Assembly (NCBI GenBank): GCA_029990175.1
Contig: JARKIP010000005.1
Coordinates: forward strand, 67,892,501 to 67,956,500
Origin: Petunia secreta
Taxonomy: Eukaryota > Streptophyta > Magnoliopsida > Solanales > Solanaceae
Direction of reading: 5' to 3'
Length of the DNA: 64,000 nucleotides
Part shown: in pieces, positions 1 to 10,850 of the stretch
Layout: every line of letters begins with the position of its first letter
Numbering within the stretch: position 1 is the first letter of the stretch
The notes under the pieces: model-generated
Database searches by the model: none
Told to the model about the DNA's origin: nothing
What the model saw: the letters and a program-made list of their open reading frames with translations, nothing else
Made by a program: the position numbers and the translations under genes

Positions 1-199
1 GGCCATGTCTCGAAGCATCCCGTACCCCTCAATACATTAATTTCACCTTGTTTAGCTCTCCCGATACCTACAAAAACGACACCCAAAAACAAAAAACTAC
101 GTGACACTATACAACAAAAAATACTAACTATTACAAGTACAAACTCGGGTTGCCTCCCGATAAGCGCCTTATTTAACGTCGTGGCGCGATGGGTATTAA
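1..199 (-). other. Athila post-pol untranslated region
   Basis: This stretch follows the integrase stop at 200-202. Near 147-190 the minus strand carries a GGGAGGCAACCC block next to an AAGGCGCTTAT stretch. Similar blocks are a familiar conserved feature just after pol in Athila-like elements. No ORF is visible. Confidence 0.5.
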
Positions 200-1180
200 T
201 CAAGGGTCCCTCAAAGTAATGGAAGTACGGTGATTCACCGAACCTCCCCAATAATGCTTCACCCTTTGACCATTTACCAAGAACGTGTTCTCAGAATCCG
301 GGGCTTTCAATTCAACCGCTCCATGTGCGGTAACACGAACTACTTCAAACGGCCCCGACCATCTAGACTTCAACTTGCCCGGAAATAATTTCAACCTCGA
401 GTTGAACAACAACACCAGCTGCCCGGGCTCAAACAGACGACGCTCAATATTCTTGTCATGCCACTTCTTTTTCCGTTCCTTATACAATTTCGCATTTTCA
501 TACGCATGGAACCGGAACTCTTCAAGCTCGTGCAATTGAAGCATCCTCTTTTCACCCGCTAAAGCCATATCAAGGTTGAGCTTTTGAATTGCCCAATACG
601 CCTTATGCTCTAGTTCAACAGGCAAGTGACAGGCCTTACCATAAACAAGCCTATATGGAGAGGTTCCAATAGGTGTTTTAAATGCAGTTCGATAGGCCCA
701 GAGAGCATCATCTAACTTCATAGCCCAATCCTTCCTCGAGGCATTCACAGTCTTTTCAAGGATTTGCTTGATCTCTCTATTAGATACTTCCACTTGGCCA
801 CTAGTTTGGGAATGATAAGCAGTGGCCACCTTGTGACGAACCCCATACTTGGCCAACAATTTATTGAACAACCGGTTACAAAAGTGCGCACCTTCATCAC
901 TAATTATAGCCCGCGGTGTCCTAAAACGAGTGAAAATATTTTTCTTCACAAACTTCACCACCACACTCGCATCATTTGTTGGAAGTGCAACAGCCTCCAC
1001 CCATTTGGACACATAATCAACTGCTATGAGGATGTATTTATGGCCCATATAAGGTGGGAATGGACCCATAAAATCAATCCCCCAACAATCAAACAACTCA
1101 ATCTCCAGGATATTGTTCAAAGGCATCCCGTGATGCCTAGAAATAGTACCCGTTCTTTGGCAACGATCACATTGCTTCAC
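200..1180 (-). pseudogene. Athila integrase (zinc-finger end, DDE core, C-terminal domain)
   Basis: The 326-residue open segment begins in the zinc-binding part (C-x2-C in CDRCQRTG). The catalytic core follows, with D in GIDFMGP, D in ISDEGAHF and E in GQVEVSNRE, so all three acidic residues are present. The C-terminal part has a GPF/Y-type module (WSGPFEVV). The frame is continuous upstream with the RNase H segment apart from a TAG at 1292-1294. The segment ends at a TGA at 200-202. The protein would integrate the element's cDNA into the nuclear genome. The gene itself is not expressible as one polyprotein because of the upstream breaks. Confidence 0.88.
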
Positions 1181-1291
1181 TAATGCATGAGCATCTTTAA
1201 ATAAAGTAGGCCAAAAGAAACCAGATTGAAGTACCTTTGCAGCTGTTCGATCTCCACCAAGGTGGCCACCATAAGGAGAGGAATGGCAGCT

Positions 1292-2344
1292 CTATAGAAT
1301 CGGCTCTACTTCTTCCCTTGGAATCCATCTCCTAGCTAGTTGATCAACGCCTATCTTGTACAAATAAGGCTCATCCCATACATAAAATCTGCTCTCATGA
1401 AGGAGTCTACGCTTTTGCTCAGCAGTAGCCCCAGGAGGATACACATTACTCACATTTAAGTTCACCATGTCAGCATACCATGGCACCTCAGCTGCATCTA
1501 AAGCAAAAAGTTGCTCATCAGGGAATACCTCTTTAATCTCAGGCCCCTCATCTACATGATCTCTATTCTCCAGCCTTGACAAATGATCAGCTACTTGATT
1601 CTCAGTCCCCTTGCGATCTCGAATTTCAACATCAAACTCTTGCAATAGGAGAACCCATCGAATAAGTCTAGGCATGGAGTCCTTCTTTTCAAACAAATAC
1701 CGGATTGCGGCATGATCAGTGTAGACAACAACACGAGTGCCAACCAAATAAGATCTGAATTTATCAAAAGCATACACTACGGCTAGCAACTCCTTCTCAG
1801 TGGTGGTATAATTAGACTGGGCTGCATCAAGAGTATTGCTTGCATAATAGATGGAGTGAAAGATTCTTCCAATTCGTTGGCCTAGAACAGCCCCAATAAC
1901 ATTATCACTCGCATCACACATCAATTCAAATGGCAAAGACCAGTCAGGAGCAATGATGATTGGTGCGGTCACCAACCTTTTCTTCAACTCTTCAAATGCC
2001 TTGAGAAGAGCATTATTGAACACAAATTTCACATCCTTCTCTAACAATTTGCACATGGGAGTGGAAATTTTGGAGAAGTCCTTTATGAAACGTCTATAGA
2101 ACCCTGCATGTCCCAAGAAACTATTCACCCCCTTAACAGAGATAGGTGGTGGTAATTTCTCAATAGCCTCAATCTTCGCTTTATCAACCTCTATCCCTTG
2201 CTTTGACACCTTGCGCCCAAGTACTATGCCTTCTTGAACCATAAAGTGACATTTTTCCAAATTCAGCACCAGATTTGTTTCTTCACAACGGCTCAGCACA
2301 GAATCAAGATTTTTCAAACATTCATCAAAAGAGTCACCAACCAC
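1292..2344 (-). pseudogene. Athila RT C-terminal part plus RNase H
   Basis: The segment starts just after the RT catalytic box and contains the RT thumb region (SFLGHAGFYRRFIKDFSKI). RNase H follows, with D in LMCDASDNVIGAVLG, E in TTTEKELLAVVYA and D in VVYTDHAAIRYL. It ends at a TAG (1292-1294) in frame with the integrase segment, so this stop truncates the polyprotein between RNase H and integrase. The upstream limit is a frameshift inside the RT active-site motif at about 2345. Confidence 0.87.
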
Positions 2345-2589
2345 TGAGAAATCATCATGAATACCTCCACAAATTTTTCCACCATGTCAGTGAAAATAGC
2401 CATCATGCACCGCTGAAAAGTCCCCGGGGCATTACACAACCCAAATGGCATCCTCCTAAATGCATAGGTTCCATATGGACAAGTAAAAGTAGTCTTCTCT
2501 TGATCTTTAGGAGCTATCACAATTTGATTGTAGCCCGAATACCCATCCAAGAAACAGTAATACTCGTGCCCTACAAGTCTATCCAGCAT
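2314..2589 (-). pseudogene. Athila RT palm fragment with frameshifted active site
   Basis: RT palm motifs are clear: the first catalytic aspartate in YCFLDGYSGYNQI, and FRRMPFGLCNAPGTFQRCM. The second box, FMDD in this lineage, reads FMM because one base is missing near 2345-2350, which shifts the frame into a short unrelated tail. The RT is therefore catalytically dead. The overlap with the downstream segment reflects this frameshift and is not a real gene overlap. Confidence 0.82.
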
Positions 2590-2692
2590 CTGATCAATAA
2601 AAGGGAGTGGGAAGTGATCTTTCCTGGTGGCCTTGTTCAGCTTCCTACTGTTCTTGTAGGAATCAACTCATTATGCTCATTCTTCACCACTG

Positions 2693-3742
2693 TCATGCCC
2701 CCTTCTTTGGAACACATTGCACCGGACTCACCCACTTGCTGTCAGAGATAGGAAAAATAATACCAGCATCCAGCCACTTGATAACTTCTTTCTTCACCAC
2801 CTTCTTCATAATTGGATTTAGCCTCCTCTGCTGCTCTATAGATGGTTTATGGTCTTCCTCCAAGAGAATTTTATGCATGCAGAAAGAAGGACTAATCCCT
2901 CTAATATCAGCAATAGTCCAGCCAATAGCTCTCTTGCGCTCTCGCAATACCCTCAACACCTTTTCAACCTGCACATCAGACAACAAAGAAGAAAGGATCA
3001 CGGGCAAGGTATTACCTTCACCCAAATAAGCATAACGTAAACGCGCGGGTAAAGGTTTGAGCTCAAGATTAGGAGCCCTCTCAATAGACGGTTTAGCAGG
3101 AGTTAAGGTCAACGGTCTATCAAGCTCCTCAAATTTCTTCCACCCTGGGATGAATCCACTCTGCATATTAAGAACCTCCAAATATTCTTCAATGTCATCA
3201 TCCTTCAGGATATCATCATCATCACATAAGAGTGCCCTTTCTGAAGAATCAACATTAGAAGCCAAGAATGACCTCTCATCAGCAGTCAACTCATCATCTA
3301 CCACTTTTACCATGGACAACTCTTCATAATGAGAAGGAAGCTGGGTCACTGTGAACACATTAAACACAGATTCTTCCCCATTTACCTTCATGATCATCTT
3401 TCCAGCTCTAACTCTAATGACAGCATCAGCAGTAGCCAAAAATCCTCTTCCCAATATGAGAGGAACCTCAGGATCAGCTTTATAATCAAGAATAATAAAA
3501 TCAACAGGTAATATAAACTGACCCACTTGTACAAGCACATCCTCAATAATCCCCTCGGGGCATGTCAATGATCTATCAGCCAGCTGCAGAGTCACAGTAG
3601 TGGGTCGTGGTTCACCCAGGCCTAGCTTCCTGAAAACTGAAGAAGGCATTAAATTCACGCTAGCACCTAAATCACGCAAAGCTCGACCAACCTCATGTTC
3701 CCCAATTTTCAAGGGAATAGTAAAACTGCCAGGATCCTTCAA
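2693..3742 (-). pseudogene. Athila protease and RT N-terminal part
   Basis: An aspartic protease domain lies in the first third: DLGASVNLMP is the active-site loop in the form common in Athila elements, and the flap-side motif PLILGRGFLAT follows. An acidic linker leads into RT fingers (DAGIIFPISDSKWVSPVQCVPKK). The segment ends at a frameshift just after KKG. Close by, a short deletion has removed residues normally found between the finger and palm motifs. Upstream it is in frame with the linker segment except for a TAG at 3782-3784. Confidence 0.85.
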
Positions 3743-3781
3743 TTTTTGAGGAAGCTTGCTTCTAACTCTGGAACTACACTC

Positions 3782-4222
3782 CTAAGTGAGTGCAATTGTC
3801 TCAAACTCAGTCAGCCTTCTCTTGTTAGCAACAATATCCTTGATGTATTTAGCATATTTGGGAACATCCCGCAAAAGCTCCACCAAAGGAATATTTACCT
3901 GAATCTGACTCAATATCTCCAAGAATTTCTTGCATGCTGCATCAACTTTCTGCTTCTGAAGTCTCTGAGGGAAAGGTGGTGGTGGTCTCACAATAGCAGA
4001 CTCGGGCTGCTTTGCTATCACTTTCTCTGCTTCTTTCTCCACTTCCCTATCAGCATTGGGCTCTAACTCACGAACAGGCTTCTTTGGCTTTGGGGGAATT
4101 TCTTCTAGAGCTCTTCCATTCCTCAAAGTAACTGCTTGCACAAATTTTTTTAGATTCTTCTCTGTATCACTCGGTAAAGCACCCCGAGGTCTATTATTTT
4201 GTGCTCCAGCTAGCTGCCCCAA
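3782..4222 (-). pseudogene. Athila gag-protease linker segment
   Basis: This proline- and lysine-rich segment (about 146 codons) lies between gag and protease in the same frame. It is bounded by TAG stops at 4229-4231 and 3782-3784. It contains FPQRLQKQKVDAACKKFLEIL and a VPKYAKYIKDI stretch, which usually precede protease in Athila polyproteins. No catalytic motif is present. The two stops look like point mutations of sense codons. Confidence 0.75.
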
Positions 4223-4228
4223 TTGTCT

Positions 4229-5533
4229 CTAAAGATCTTTCTGCACATTGCTCAAATCTTTAATTGTTTGTGCCTGAGATGCTTGATCATCAATGAGCTT
4301 TTGCTGCCCTGCAAGAATTTTCCTAAGTATATCCTCCACTGTATTAGACTGCTGTGGCTGAGTCTGTGACTGTGACCCCTGTTGTGGTGCATTTTGGGAT
4401 CTCTCATTGCCTTGAGGTTGCTTACGACTATCCCTCCAAGAAAAATTTGGGTGATTACGCCAACCAGTGTTATAACTATTACCATATTGATTGCGATTCT
4501 GACCCAGTGACCTGTTCTGATTACCCACATAATACACTGACTCTGGGTTAGATGGACAAACTTCAGTAGTATGATCCTCTCCACAAACCTCACAAAAGAC
4601 TTGAAGTTGTTGCACTGGAGCTGGTGGTGGTTTAGCCTGCGGCAGAGTTAGCTTGCTGATCTGATTGGAAATAGCATCCATTTTTGCCCGTAGCTCTAAA
4701 ACTGCATCCAATTGAAGTATCCCAGCAGATTTCTGCGTAGTAGCTCTGCCGACACCCTGCCAATCAGGATTGCTCTGCAAAAACTTGTCAAGTAAATCAT
4801 CAATCTGATCAAAATTTAAAGCCAATACTTGGCCTCCAGCAGCAGCATCTACCACGATCTTGGTGTATTGGTTCAACCCCTCAACAAAAGTGTGTGCAAT
4901 AACCTCATTAGATTGGTTGTGGTGTGGACAATCTCTCAATAGAGCTTTGAATCTCTCCCAGGCTGAATACAACGATTCTCCTTCTATCTGCCTGAAGGAC
5001 ATGATCTCACTCCTCAGCCGGGCTGTCTTGGCAGACGGATAAAATTTAGCCAAGAATTTCTTAGCCAAATCCTCCCAAGTAGTGATAGACCCAGGCTTCT
5101 CAGCTTTTAACCACTTCCTTGCTGTCCTAATCAGTGAAAATGTGAACAAAGTCAAGCGAACATAATCAGTAGGAACACCCGCTGGTGTATAAGTATCACT
5201 GATCTCCAGAAAGTTCTGAATGTGTTGCTGCGGATCCTCATGAAGTAATCCAGCATATTGCCCCGTCACATGCAGCAACTGAATCATGTCGGGCTTGATC
5301 TCAAAGTGCCCGGTAATAGCGGGCTTCACAATACTTGACGCTACTCCTCCCAGGCTAGGAAGAGCAACATCTCGCACTGCTACTGCTCGATCTTCTGCCA
5401 TTTCAATAGGTAAAGAAGCAAGTACGATTGCTAGTGCTTTTCGATCTCTCACCTCTCTTCTTACCCTTCTCAAGGTTCTTTCAGGCTCGGGATCAAAAGG
5501 TGCGAGTGGTTCGTCCTTTCTATTCCTTTGCAT
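4229..5533 (-). pseudogene. Athila gag (capsid and nucleocapsid)
   Basis: The 434-codon frame starts at an ATG 100 bases after the primer-binding site. A retrotransposon gag domain covers roughly residues 95-235 (LFTFSLIRTARKWL, WEDLAKKFLAKFYP, ESLYSAWERFKALL). A zinc knuckle with C314, C317, H321 and C326 follows, then a Gln/Asn-rich tail. Capsid forms the cytoplasmic particle, and the knuckle binds genomic RNA. The frame ends at a TAG (4229-4231) and continues in the same frame downstream, so the stop is internal to the original polyprotein. Confidence 0.85.
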
Positions 5534-5632
5534 GCAAAACCTGTAGCCTGAAATAGCACAAGAAACTCAACAAAAAATTAAACCTGAATAGAAATTAAGT
5601 AATCGTTCAAAAATAAATTAGTCAGTAATAGT

Positions 5633-5649
5633 CCCTGGCAACGGCGCCA
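5633..5649 (-). other. Athila primer-binding site (tRNA-Asp type)
   Basis: On the minus strand this reads TGGCGCCGTTGCCAGGG, complementary to the 3' end of plant tRNA-Asp with one mismatch. It lies six bases from the LTR end. The 5534-5632 stretch between it and the gag ATG is an AT-rich untranslated leader. Confidence 0.85.
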
Positions 5650-5655
5650 AAAACT

Positions 5656-6995
5656 TGTTGCTCCCAACGCACACGCAAGTATACGTTGTCGACAAGTACT
5701 AACGTGATAAATCGAGTATCGTTCCCACGAGGACTATGCAAACTATTATTTAACAAACAATTTCTAAACAAACTATTCAGGGATCTTTTTCTTTGATGGT
5801 GAGAGTTTTAGTAACTAAAAAGCAGTAATTAAAGTGCTAGAAGTGTAGTCAAGCAATAGTGCAAACTTTGGTTGTTAACAATATTAAGAGGACGGTCCAG
5901 GTTCAGAGTTACGAACAATCCAGTTGAGTTTTCCAATTGATTCCACTTCTTAAATCCCGGGTTACTAACTGACAGGAATGTAACTGTGAAAACCTTTCAG
6001 TTCTTCACAGTCTATGCAAGCTACATCAATCCCTATATGTCTATGGGTTAAATCACCTGCACGCATTAACGAATCATGTTATGAATTAAACTAGGCAAGC
6101 AAGTATATGTCTATCCTACTCGTAAATTGGTTCCCCGATGCCCGGGTTCACAAACTAGTTCTATTCTTTCTTATTACGTAATTAAATTCCCTCTTTCAAG
6201 TTCAATCTAAAAACCATAGATAATGCATAATTATCGAGCTCTAACAATTACACAAGTGAAATTAAGAAAGAATAAGTAACCCGTTATGGGATTCAATTAA
6301 TGGGAATCAATCTTCAAACAATCAACTTTCATTTAATACTCTAACCCTATAACGTAATATTTAGCCACGCATATTCATAATCACAAGGCAAAGATTTGAT
6401 GTAATAATAATGTAAATGATGTAATAGATGAAAGATTAGGAATAAACCCTTGTTCAATGAAGTATGGTGCTCTCAAATTGCTCCAAAGTAAGAATTCCCC
6501 TCAAAAACTAAGTAAAATAGTATTTATAAGGTTTACAAAGGCCTGGTAATAAGTTAGACCCAAGCTTAGATGAAATAGGAAGTAAAAACCCGCTCCAGGT
6601 GCGCTATAACGGGCGCCCCGCGCCCACGATCGTGCTACAACAACCAGAAGACGTCGAAAGTTGAGCGCCTTAGGGGCGCGCCGCGTAGGAAATCGCGCTG
6701 GGCGCTATAACTGGCGCGCCACGTGCCCCAAAGCGCCAGGCCAAAATCCGCTCTTCCTTGCTCCGCAACTCGCCTCGTGTCATGCCCTCGTGTGCTCAAT
6801 TCAATCCTCAATGAACTTCCAATCATTCCTTGCTCAATCACGCTCCTAACAACTCCAAATGCACTGCGTAACAACCTACACACGCACGACATCAAATTAG
6901 TGCAAAACCATATTCATAAACTATAAAACGAGCGAATAACAAGCTCAAACATGCGGAAATATTAAGGAAACGTTAGCATAAAATGCCAAGCATCA
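5656..6995 (-). repeat. Athila 5' LTR
   Basis: On the plus strand it runs from TGTTGCTCCC to AAGCATCA, giving TG...CA ends and about 1340 bp. The primer site sits on the inner side and Sirevirus integrase sequence starts at 6996 on the outer side. It has a GC-rich patch with repeated GGCGCGCC-like words at 6600-6740. The second LTR is outside the window, so the outer end is placed from the TG/CA rule and from resumption of copia homology. Short ORFs inside are not genes. Confidence 0.75.
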
Positions 6996-7389
6996 TGGAC
7001 CCATGAGAGTTAGAAGCAGAGGAGCAAAGAGGTTCGTGTTCGTGATTGTTGATGATTACTCAAGGTATACATGGACTTTGTTCCTTGCATTCAAAGATGA
7101 AACTTTCGATGGCTTCAAGGACTGGGCTAAAATTGTGCAGAAAAGGTTGAGTCTGGAATTGGTCAATATCATATCTGACCACGACACGGAGTTCGAAAAT
7201 GCAAAATTCTTTGAGTATTGTATGAAACATAGTATTGATCATAATTTCTCTACACCAAGAACTCCACAGCAAAATGGAGTAGTTGAAAGGAAGAACATGT
7301 CTCTGGATGATATGGCAAGAACCATGCTGCTATCAAGTAGTCTTGCTAGAAAATTTTGGGTTGAAGCTATAAACACTGCGTGTTACTGA
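6996..7389 (+). pseudogene. Old Sirevirus integrase core fragment
   Basis: Integrase core motifs are visible: VIVDDYSRYTWTLFLAF, then SDHDTEFENAKFF, then TPQQNGVVERKN. These supply the D, D and E of the catalytic triad. The fragment aligns with the younger element's integrase at 14240-14620. Homology begins exactly at the Athila LTR edge, so the zinc-binding part and everything upstream are on the other side of that insertion. A frameshift ends the segment near 7389. Confidence 0.82.
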
Positions 7390-8104
7390 AAAGGTGTTCC
7401 ATAAGGGCCATTCTTGATAAAACTCCTTATGAAATTCTCAGAGGAAGAAAACCGAATATTGCACACCTGAGGCCTTTTGGGTGTAAATGCTTTGTCCACA
7501 AAAACGGCAAGGAACCACTAGGAAAATTTGATGTAATAAGTGATGAGGCAATCTTTCTTGGGTATTCTACCCAAAGCAAGGCATATAAAGTGTTCAACAA
7601 AAAGGACTAAAACGGTGGAGGAAAGAGTGGTGTTTGATGAGTCGGATAAGGAAATTGCTGAAAAGGAAGGAGATGATCAGGCCATTGGTCTTGCTCGAGA
7701 AGAGTCTGCAGGTAACTTTGAGAACTCAGAAAAAAAAGTAGGAACCTTGCAATGAAGATGAAAATCTAACTTAGGGGAAACAAGAAGTCAATATGTCAGG
7801 GGGAACAACAGATCAGTAAGATGAATCAAATGATCAGGAAGAACCCACTCAAGCTGACGCTAAAGGTTCTTCTCACCACATACAACCTCGATTGTGGAAA
7901 CATCAAAGCTCACACCCTCTGGAGAATGTGATATCTGAGTTAGATACTGGGATAATGACTAGATCTGCCCTGAAAAACTTCTGTGCATTCTTTGCCTTCA
8001 TATCATCTATGGAACCAAAGAATGTAAAGGAAGTCTTGGAAGATCCAGATTGGGTCTTAGCTATGCAGGATAAACTTCATCAGTTTGAGAGAAGAAAAGC
8101 ATGA
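7380..8104 (+). pseudogene. Old Sirevirus integrase C-terminal to RT N-terminal remnant
   Basis: Open fragments at 7380-7610 (TPYEILRGRKPNIAHLRPFGCKCFVHKNGKEPLGKFD) and 7892-8104 (SHPLENVISELDTGIMTRSALKN, PKNVKEVLEDPDW) match the integrase C-terminal region and the start of the RT domain. The 7611-7891 stretch between them is degenerate, with frame changes and stops. From 7892 on, pol stays in one frame, broken only by point stops; the first is a TGA at 8102-8104. Confidence 0.75.
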
Positions 8105-8959
8105 CATCTAGTTCCTAAGCCAAAGGACAGATCAACCATTGGAACTAAATGGGTGTTCAGGAATAAACTGGATGAACATGGCATAGTGACAAGAAACAAA
8201 GCTAGACTGATAGTTCAAGGCTACAGTCAAGAGGAAGGAATTGATTATGATGAGACCTTTGCACCAGTAGCTAGGATGGAAGCTATAAGAATGTTGATTG
8301 CCTTTACTACATATATGGAGTTTGCATTATATTAGATTGATGTGAAGAGTGCATTCTTGAATGGATACCTAAATGAAGAAGTTTATGTGGTGCAGCCTCC
8401 AGGTTTCTTGAATATTGAATTTCCTAATTATGTATATAAACTTGATAAGGCTCTATATGGGTTGAAGCAAGCACCTAGAGCTTGGTATGAGAGGTTATCA
8501 GGGTTCTTGCTTAAAAATAGGTTTTCAAGAGGAAGAATCGACAATACACTGTTCATGAAGAAGAAAGGAAAGGATTTATTGGTGGTTCAAGTATATGTTG
8601 ATGACATTATATTTGGAGCCACTGATGAGGAGTTATGCAAGGGATTTTCTGAGTTGATGGGCAATGAATTTGAAATGAGCATGATGGGAGAACTCAATTT
8701 CTTTCTAGGATTACATATCAAACATACCCCTGAAGGAACTATGATTCATCAATAGAAGTATGTCAAGGAAATTTTGAAGAAGTTTGACATGGAAGGAGCA
8801 AAAGAGATGTTTACTCTTATTGCTCCTAGAACAAAGCTGGATATGGATGAACTAGGTCCTTCTACAAATGAGACTAAGTTTAGAGAAATTATATGTTCAC
8901 TCCTTTATCTCACAGCTCGTCGAACTGATATTGTGAACAATGTGGGATTGTGTGCTTGA
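8105..8959 (+). pseudogene. Old Sirevirus reverse transcriptase
   Basis: Copia-type RT motifs appear in order: ARLIVQGYSQEEGIDYDETFAPVAR, DVKSAFLNGYLNEEVYV, LYGLKQAPRAWYERL, YVDDIIFGA (catalytic box intact) and LNFFLGLHIK. One frame runs through the whole domain with stops at 8333-8335 (TAG), 8753-8755 (TAG) and 8957-8959 (TGA). All can be explained by single base changes. A transcript could not give an active enzyme. Confidence 0.85.
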
Positions 8960-9059
8960 TTTCAGTCCAAGCCAAAGGAATCACATCTAACAGCTGTGAA
9001 GAGAATTCTGAGATACTTGAAAGGAACTCAGGATTTATGTCTATAGTACCCAAGGGGTG

Positions 9060-9493
9060 GTACTTTTGAATTGATTGGTTTTGCTGATGCTGATTATGCA
9101 GGTCATCTGGTTGACAGGAAAAGCACTTCAGGGATGGCATATTTCCTTGGTCCTTGCTTAGTTTCTTGGGCTACAGAGAAGCAGAACTCAGTAGCCTTGT
9201 CTACTGCAGAAGCTGAGTATGTAGCAGCTGCATCATGTTGTTCTCAGTTGCTATGGATCAAACAACAGTTTGAAGACTTTAGAATTAAATGTGGAGTCGT
9301 GCCTATTTTCTGTGATAACACAAGTGCTGTGAACATTTCCAAGAACCTAATCCAACATAAAAGGACCAAGCACATTAATATTAGACATCATTTTCTCATA
9401 GATAATGTTGAAAAGGGTCTAATCATCATGAAATCTTGCAGGACTAAGGATCAAATTGCTGACATCTTAACCAAAGCCTTGAACAAAGTTTAA
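9060..9493 (+). pseudogene. Old Sirevirus RNase H and pol end
   Basis: The RNase H motifs DADYAGHLVDRKSTSGMAYFLG, ALSTAEAEYVAAASCCSQ and FCDNTSAVNISKN are present with their acidic residues. HKRTKHINIRHHFL and TKDQIADILTKALNK mark the usual C-terminus of copia pol. A TAG at 9044-9046 precedes the domain in the same frame. The natural stop is TAA at 9491-9493. Confidence 0.85.
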
Positions 9494-10177
9494 TTTGAGA
9501 GGAACGTGTTGGAGTTAGGGATGACCAAAATACATGGATGACCCAGCACTTGATCCCTAAGGTTTGGCAGGTTTGGCTAGTTAGTGTTCAATTTCTTGTT
9601 TGAAATTTTAAGTTGTTACAGTTCAGTCTGTCTCTGTACTTTATTAATTATACTTGTTCAACTAAGTGTTACTTAAGTGTTCTAATGAGTTCCCAGGGAA
9701 GAACCAAATGAGGAAGTAGAAGGAACCACTGTAAGCATGAGGAACCATGATCAGGTACATCTATATAGCTATATATGTTAAGTACTATGACTAGAATTGA
9801 TTGATTCTTGAACGTGCATCAAGAAAACCTTCCATGCCTGTGTAACTGCCCAATTTCATAGGAAAATTACCTTTTTTGGTTACATTTTTAAATTTCAAAC
9901 CTACCCCACTCACTCTAGAAGTCTTAATAATCATCTCACATAACCGTCACATCCAAAGCTTTTCCAGATTCCCAAGAACTCTAAAAGGTGCTCCACTTTT
10001 ATGTTGCCATCATTACCGCCTATTCCCTAGATCAACTTGAACATCTCATCAAATCTTCCATTATTCATCTGAAACAAGAAAATATCTACTACATTATCTC
10101 TATTTCTCTCTCTCAAGTTCTAAACAAAAAAAACCCTTTTTTCACTAAACCTACCTCAAGAAAAAAAACTCTTCACC
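9494..10177 (+). other. Old Sirevirus pol-to-ORF3 spacer
   Basis: The 684-bp AT-rich untranslated stretch separates pol from the third ORF, as in the younger element (16798-17396). TATA-like runs occur near 9763-9775. The last 200 bases before the ATG are C/T- and A-rich like a plant 5' leader. It contains several GGAACC or GAACC words related to the near-palindrome found in the younger element. No coding sequence is seen. Confidence 0.55.
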
Positions 10178-10850
10178 ATGACTCAAGCACAATCATCATC
10201 TGCCTCTCCGGCTAAAACCTCAGAAACCCACACCTCCAAAGATTCCTCTCTCAAACCCACCGCCTCTACTGTTGCTGAAAGATTGGCTAGGGCACGCCTG
10301 AAAATTCAGAAGAAAGTTGGAAAGAAGATTTCCAAAGCCGTAAAGCCTAATACTACAACTGATAGGGGGAAAGTGGTAGAGGGAGAAGGGCAGGTGGCCT
10401 TAGAAACTTTTGAACCTGGGGTTGGATTTCATGTACCTAAAGTTACTGAAAAAATGGTGGGATTGAACGCTGTTGAAAACGTGTTGGAAAGGTTGAAAGA
10501 GGAAGATTCAGTAGAGTCTCAAAGAGGCCCAATCGACGGACCTAGTTCGGAGACTGCTCCTTTAGAGAAGGTACTAATGGAGGCTGTGTTGAGTGGTCCT
10601 GTATGTGAAGGACCTAGTTCTGTTGAAGCTACTAAGGAATTGGAAGAAGAACCTGGTTCTTCCACGGTTCATGCTATAGTTGATGATGCAAATCTTGATT
10701 GGACAGATTCTGAAGAAAATAAAGAAGATGAGACAGAAGTGAAATATAGTGATGTTGAGAAAGCTGTGAAAGTCCCAAAGAAGAATGTGAAAAGAAAATT
10801 TGGTTATGAAGATGAGAAGATGATGGAAGAGGAGGACGAAGATGGAGTGG
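10178..10850 (+). pseudogene. Old Sirevirus third ORF, N-terminal part
   Basis: The ATG at 10178 sits in a good plant context (caccATG). The segment encodes about 224 residues: a Ser/Thr-rich start, a basic cluster (KIQKKVGKKISKAVK) and then a strongly acidic stretch. At 10850 the younger Sirevirus interrupts it. The reading frame resumes exactly at 20613 once the 5-bp target duplicate is discounted, so this is the first half of one gene. No signal peptide or membrane segment is visible. Confidence 0.75.
10846..10850. repeat. Target-site duplication AGTGG (left), young Sirevirus
   Basis: AGTGG directly precedes the LTR start TGTTAG and is repeated exactly at 20608-20612 after the other LTR. 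A perfect 5-bp duplicate is standard for copia integration. Confidence 0.93.

Larger units (their letters stand above)
1..6995 (-). mobile_element. Athila-type Ty3/gypsy retrotransposon, 3' part outside the window
   Basis: On the minus strand the order is LTR, primer-binding site, gag, protease, RT, RNase H, integrase, which is the Ty3/gypsy order. The tRNA-Asp-type primer site, a gag zinc knuckle of CX2CX3HX4C form and a conserved post-integrase GGGAGGCAACCC block point to the Athila lineage. The env-like region and the second LTR would lie left of base 1. The element abuts Sirevirus integrase sequence at 6996, so it appears to be inserted in that older element. Three in-frame TAG stops, at least two frameshifts and a small RT deletion make it non-autonomous. 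Confidence 0.9.

Noticed and set aside
5633..5649. tRNA gene at primer-site matches (also 11657, 40630, 54173)
   Set aside because: Only the 3' ends of tRNAs are matched, directly beside LTRs; no cloverleaf is present.
6600..6895. GC-rich island as a host gene promoter or exon
   Set aside because: It lies inside the Athila LTR, where GC-rich blocks with GGCGCGCC words belong to the LTR itself.
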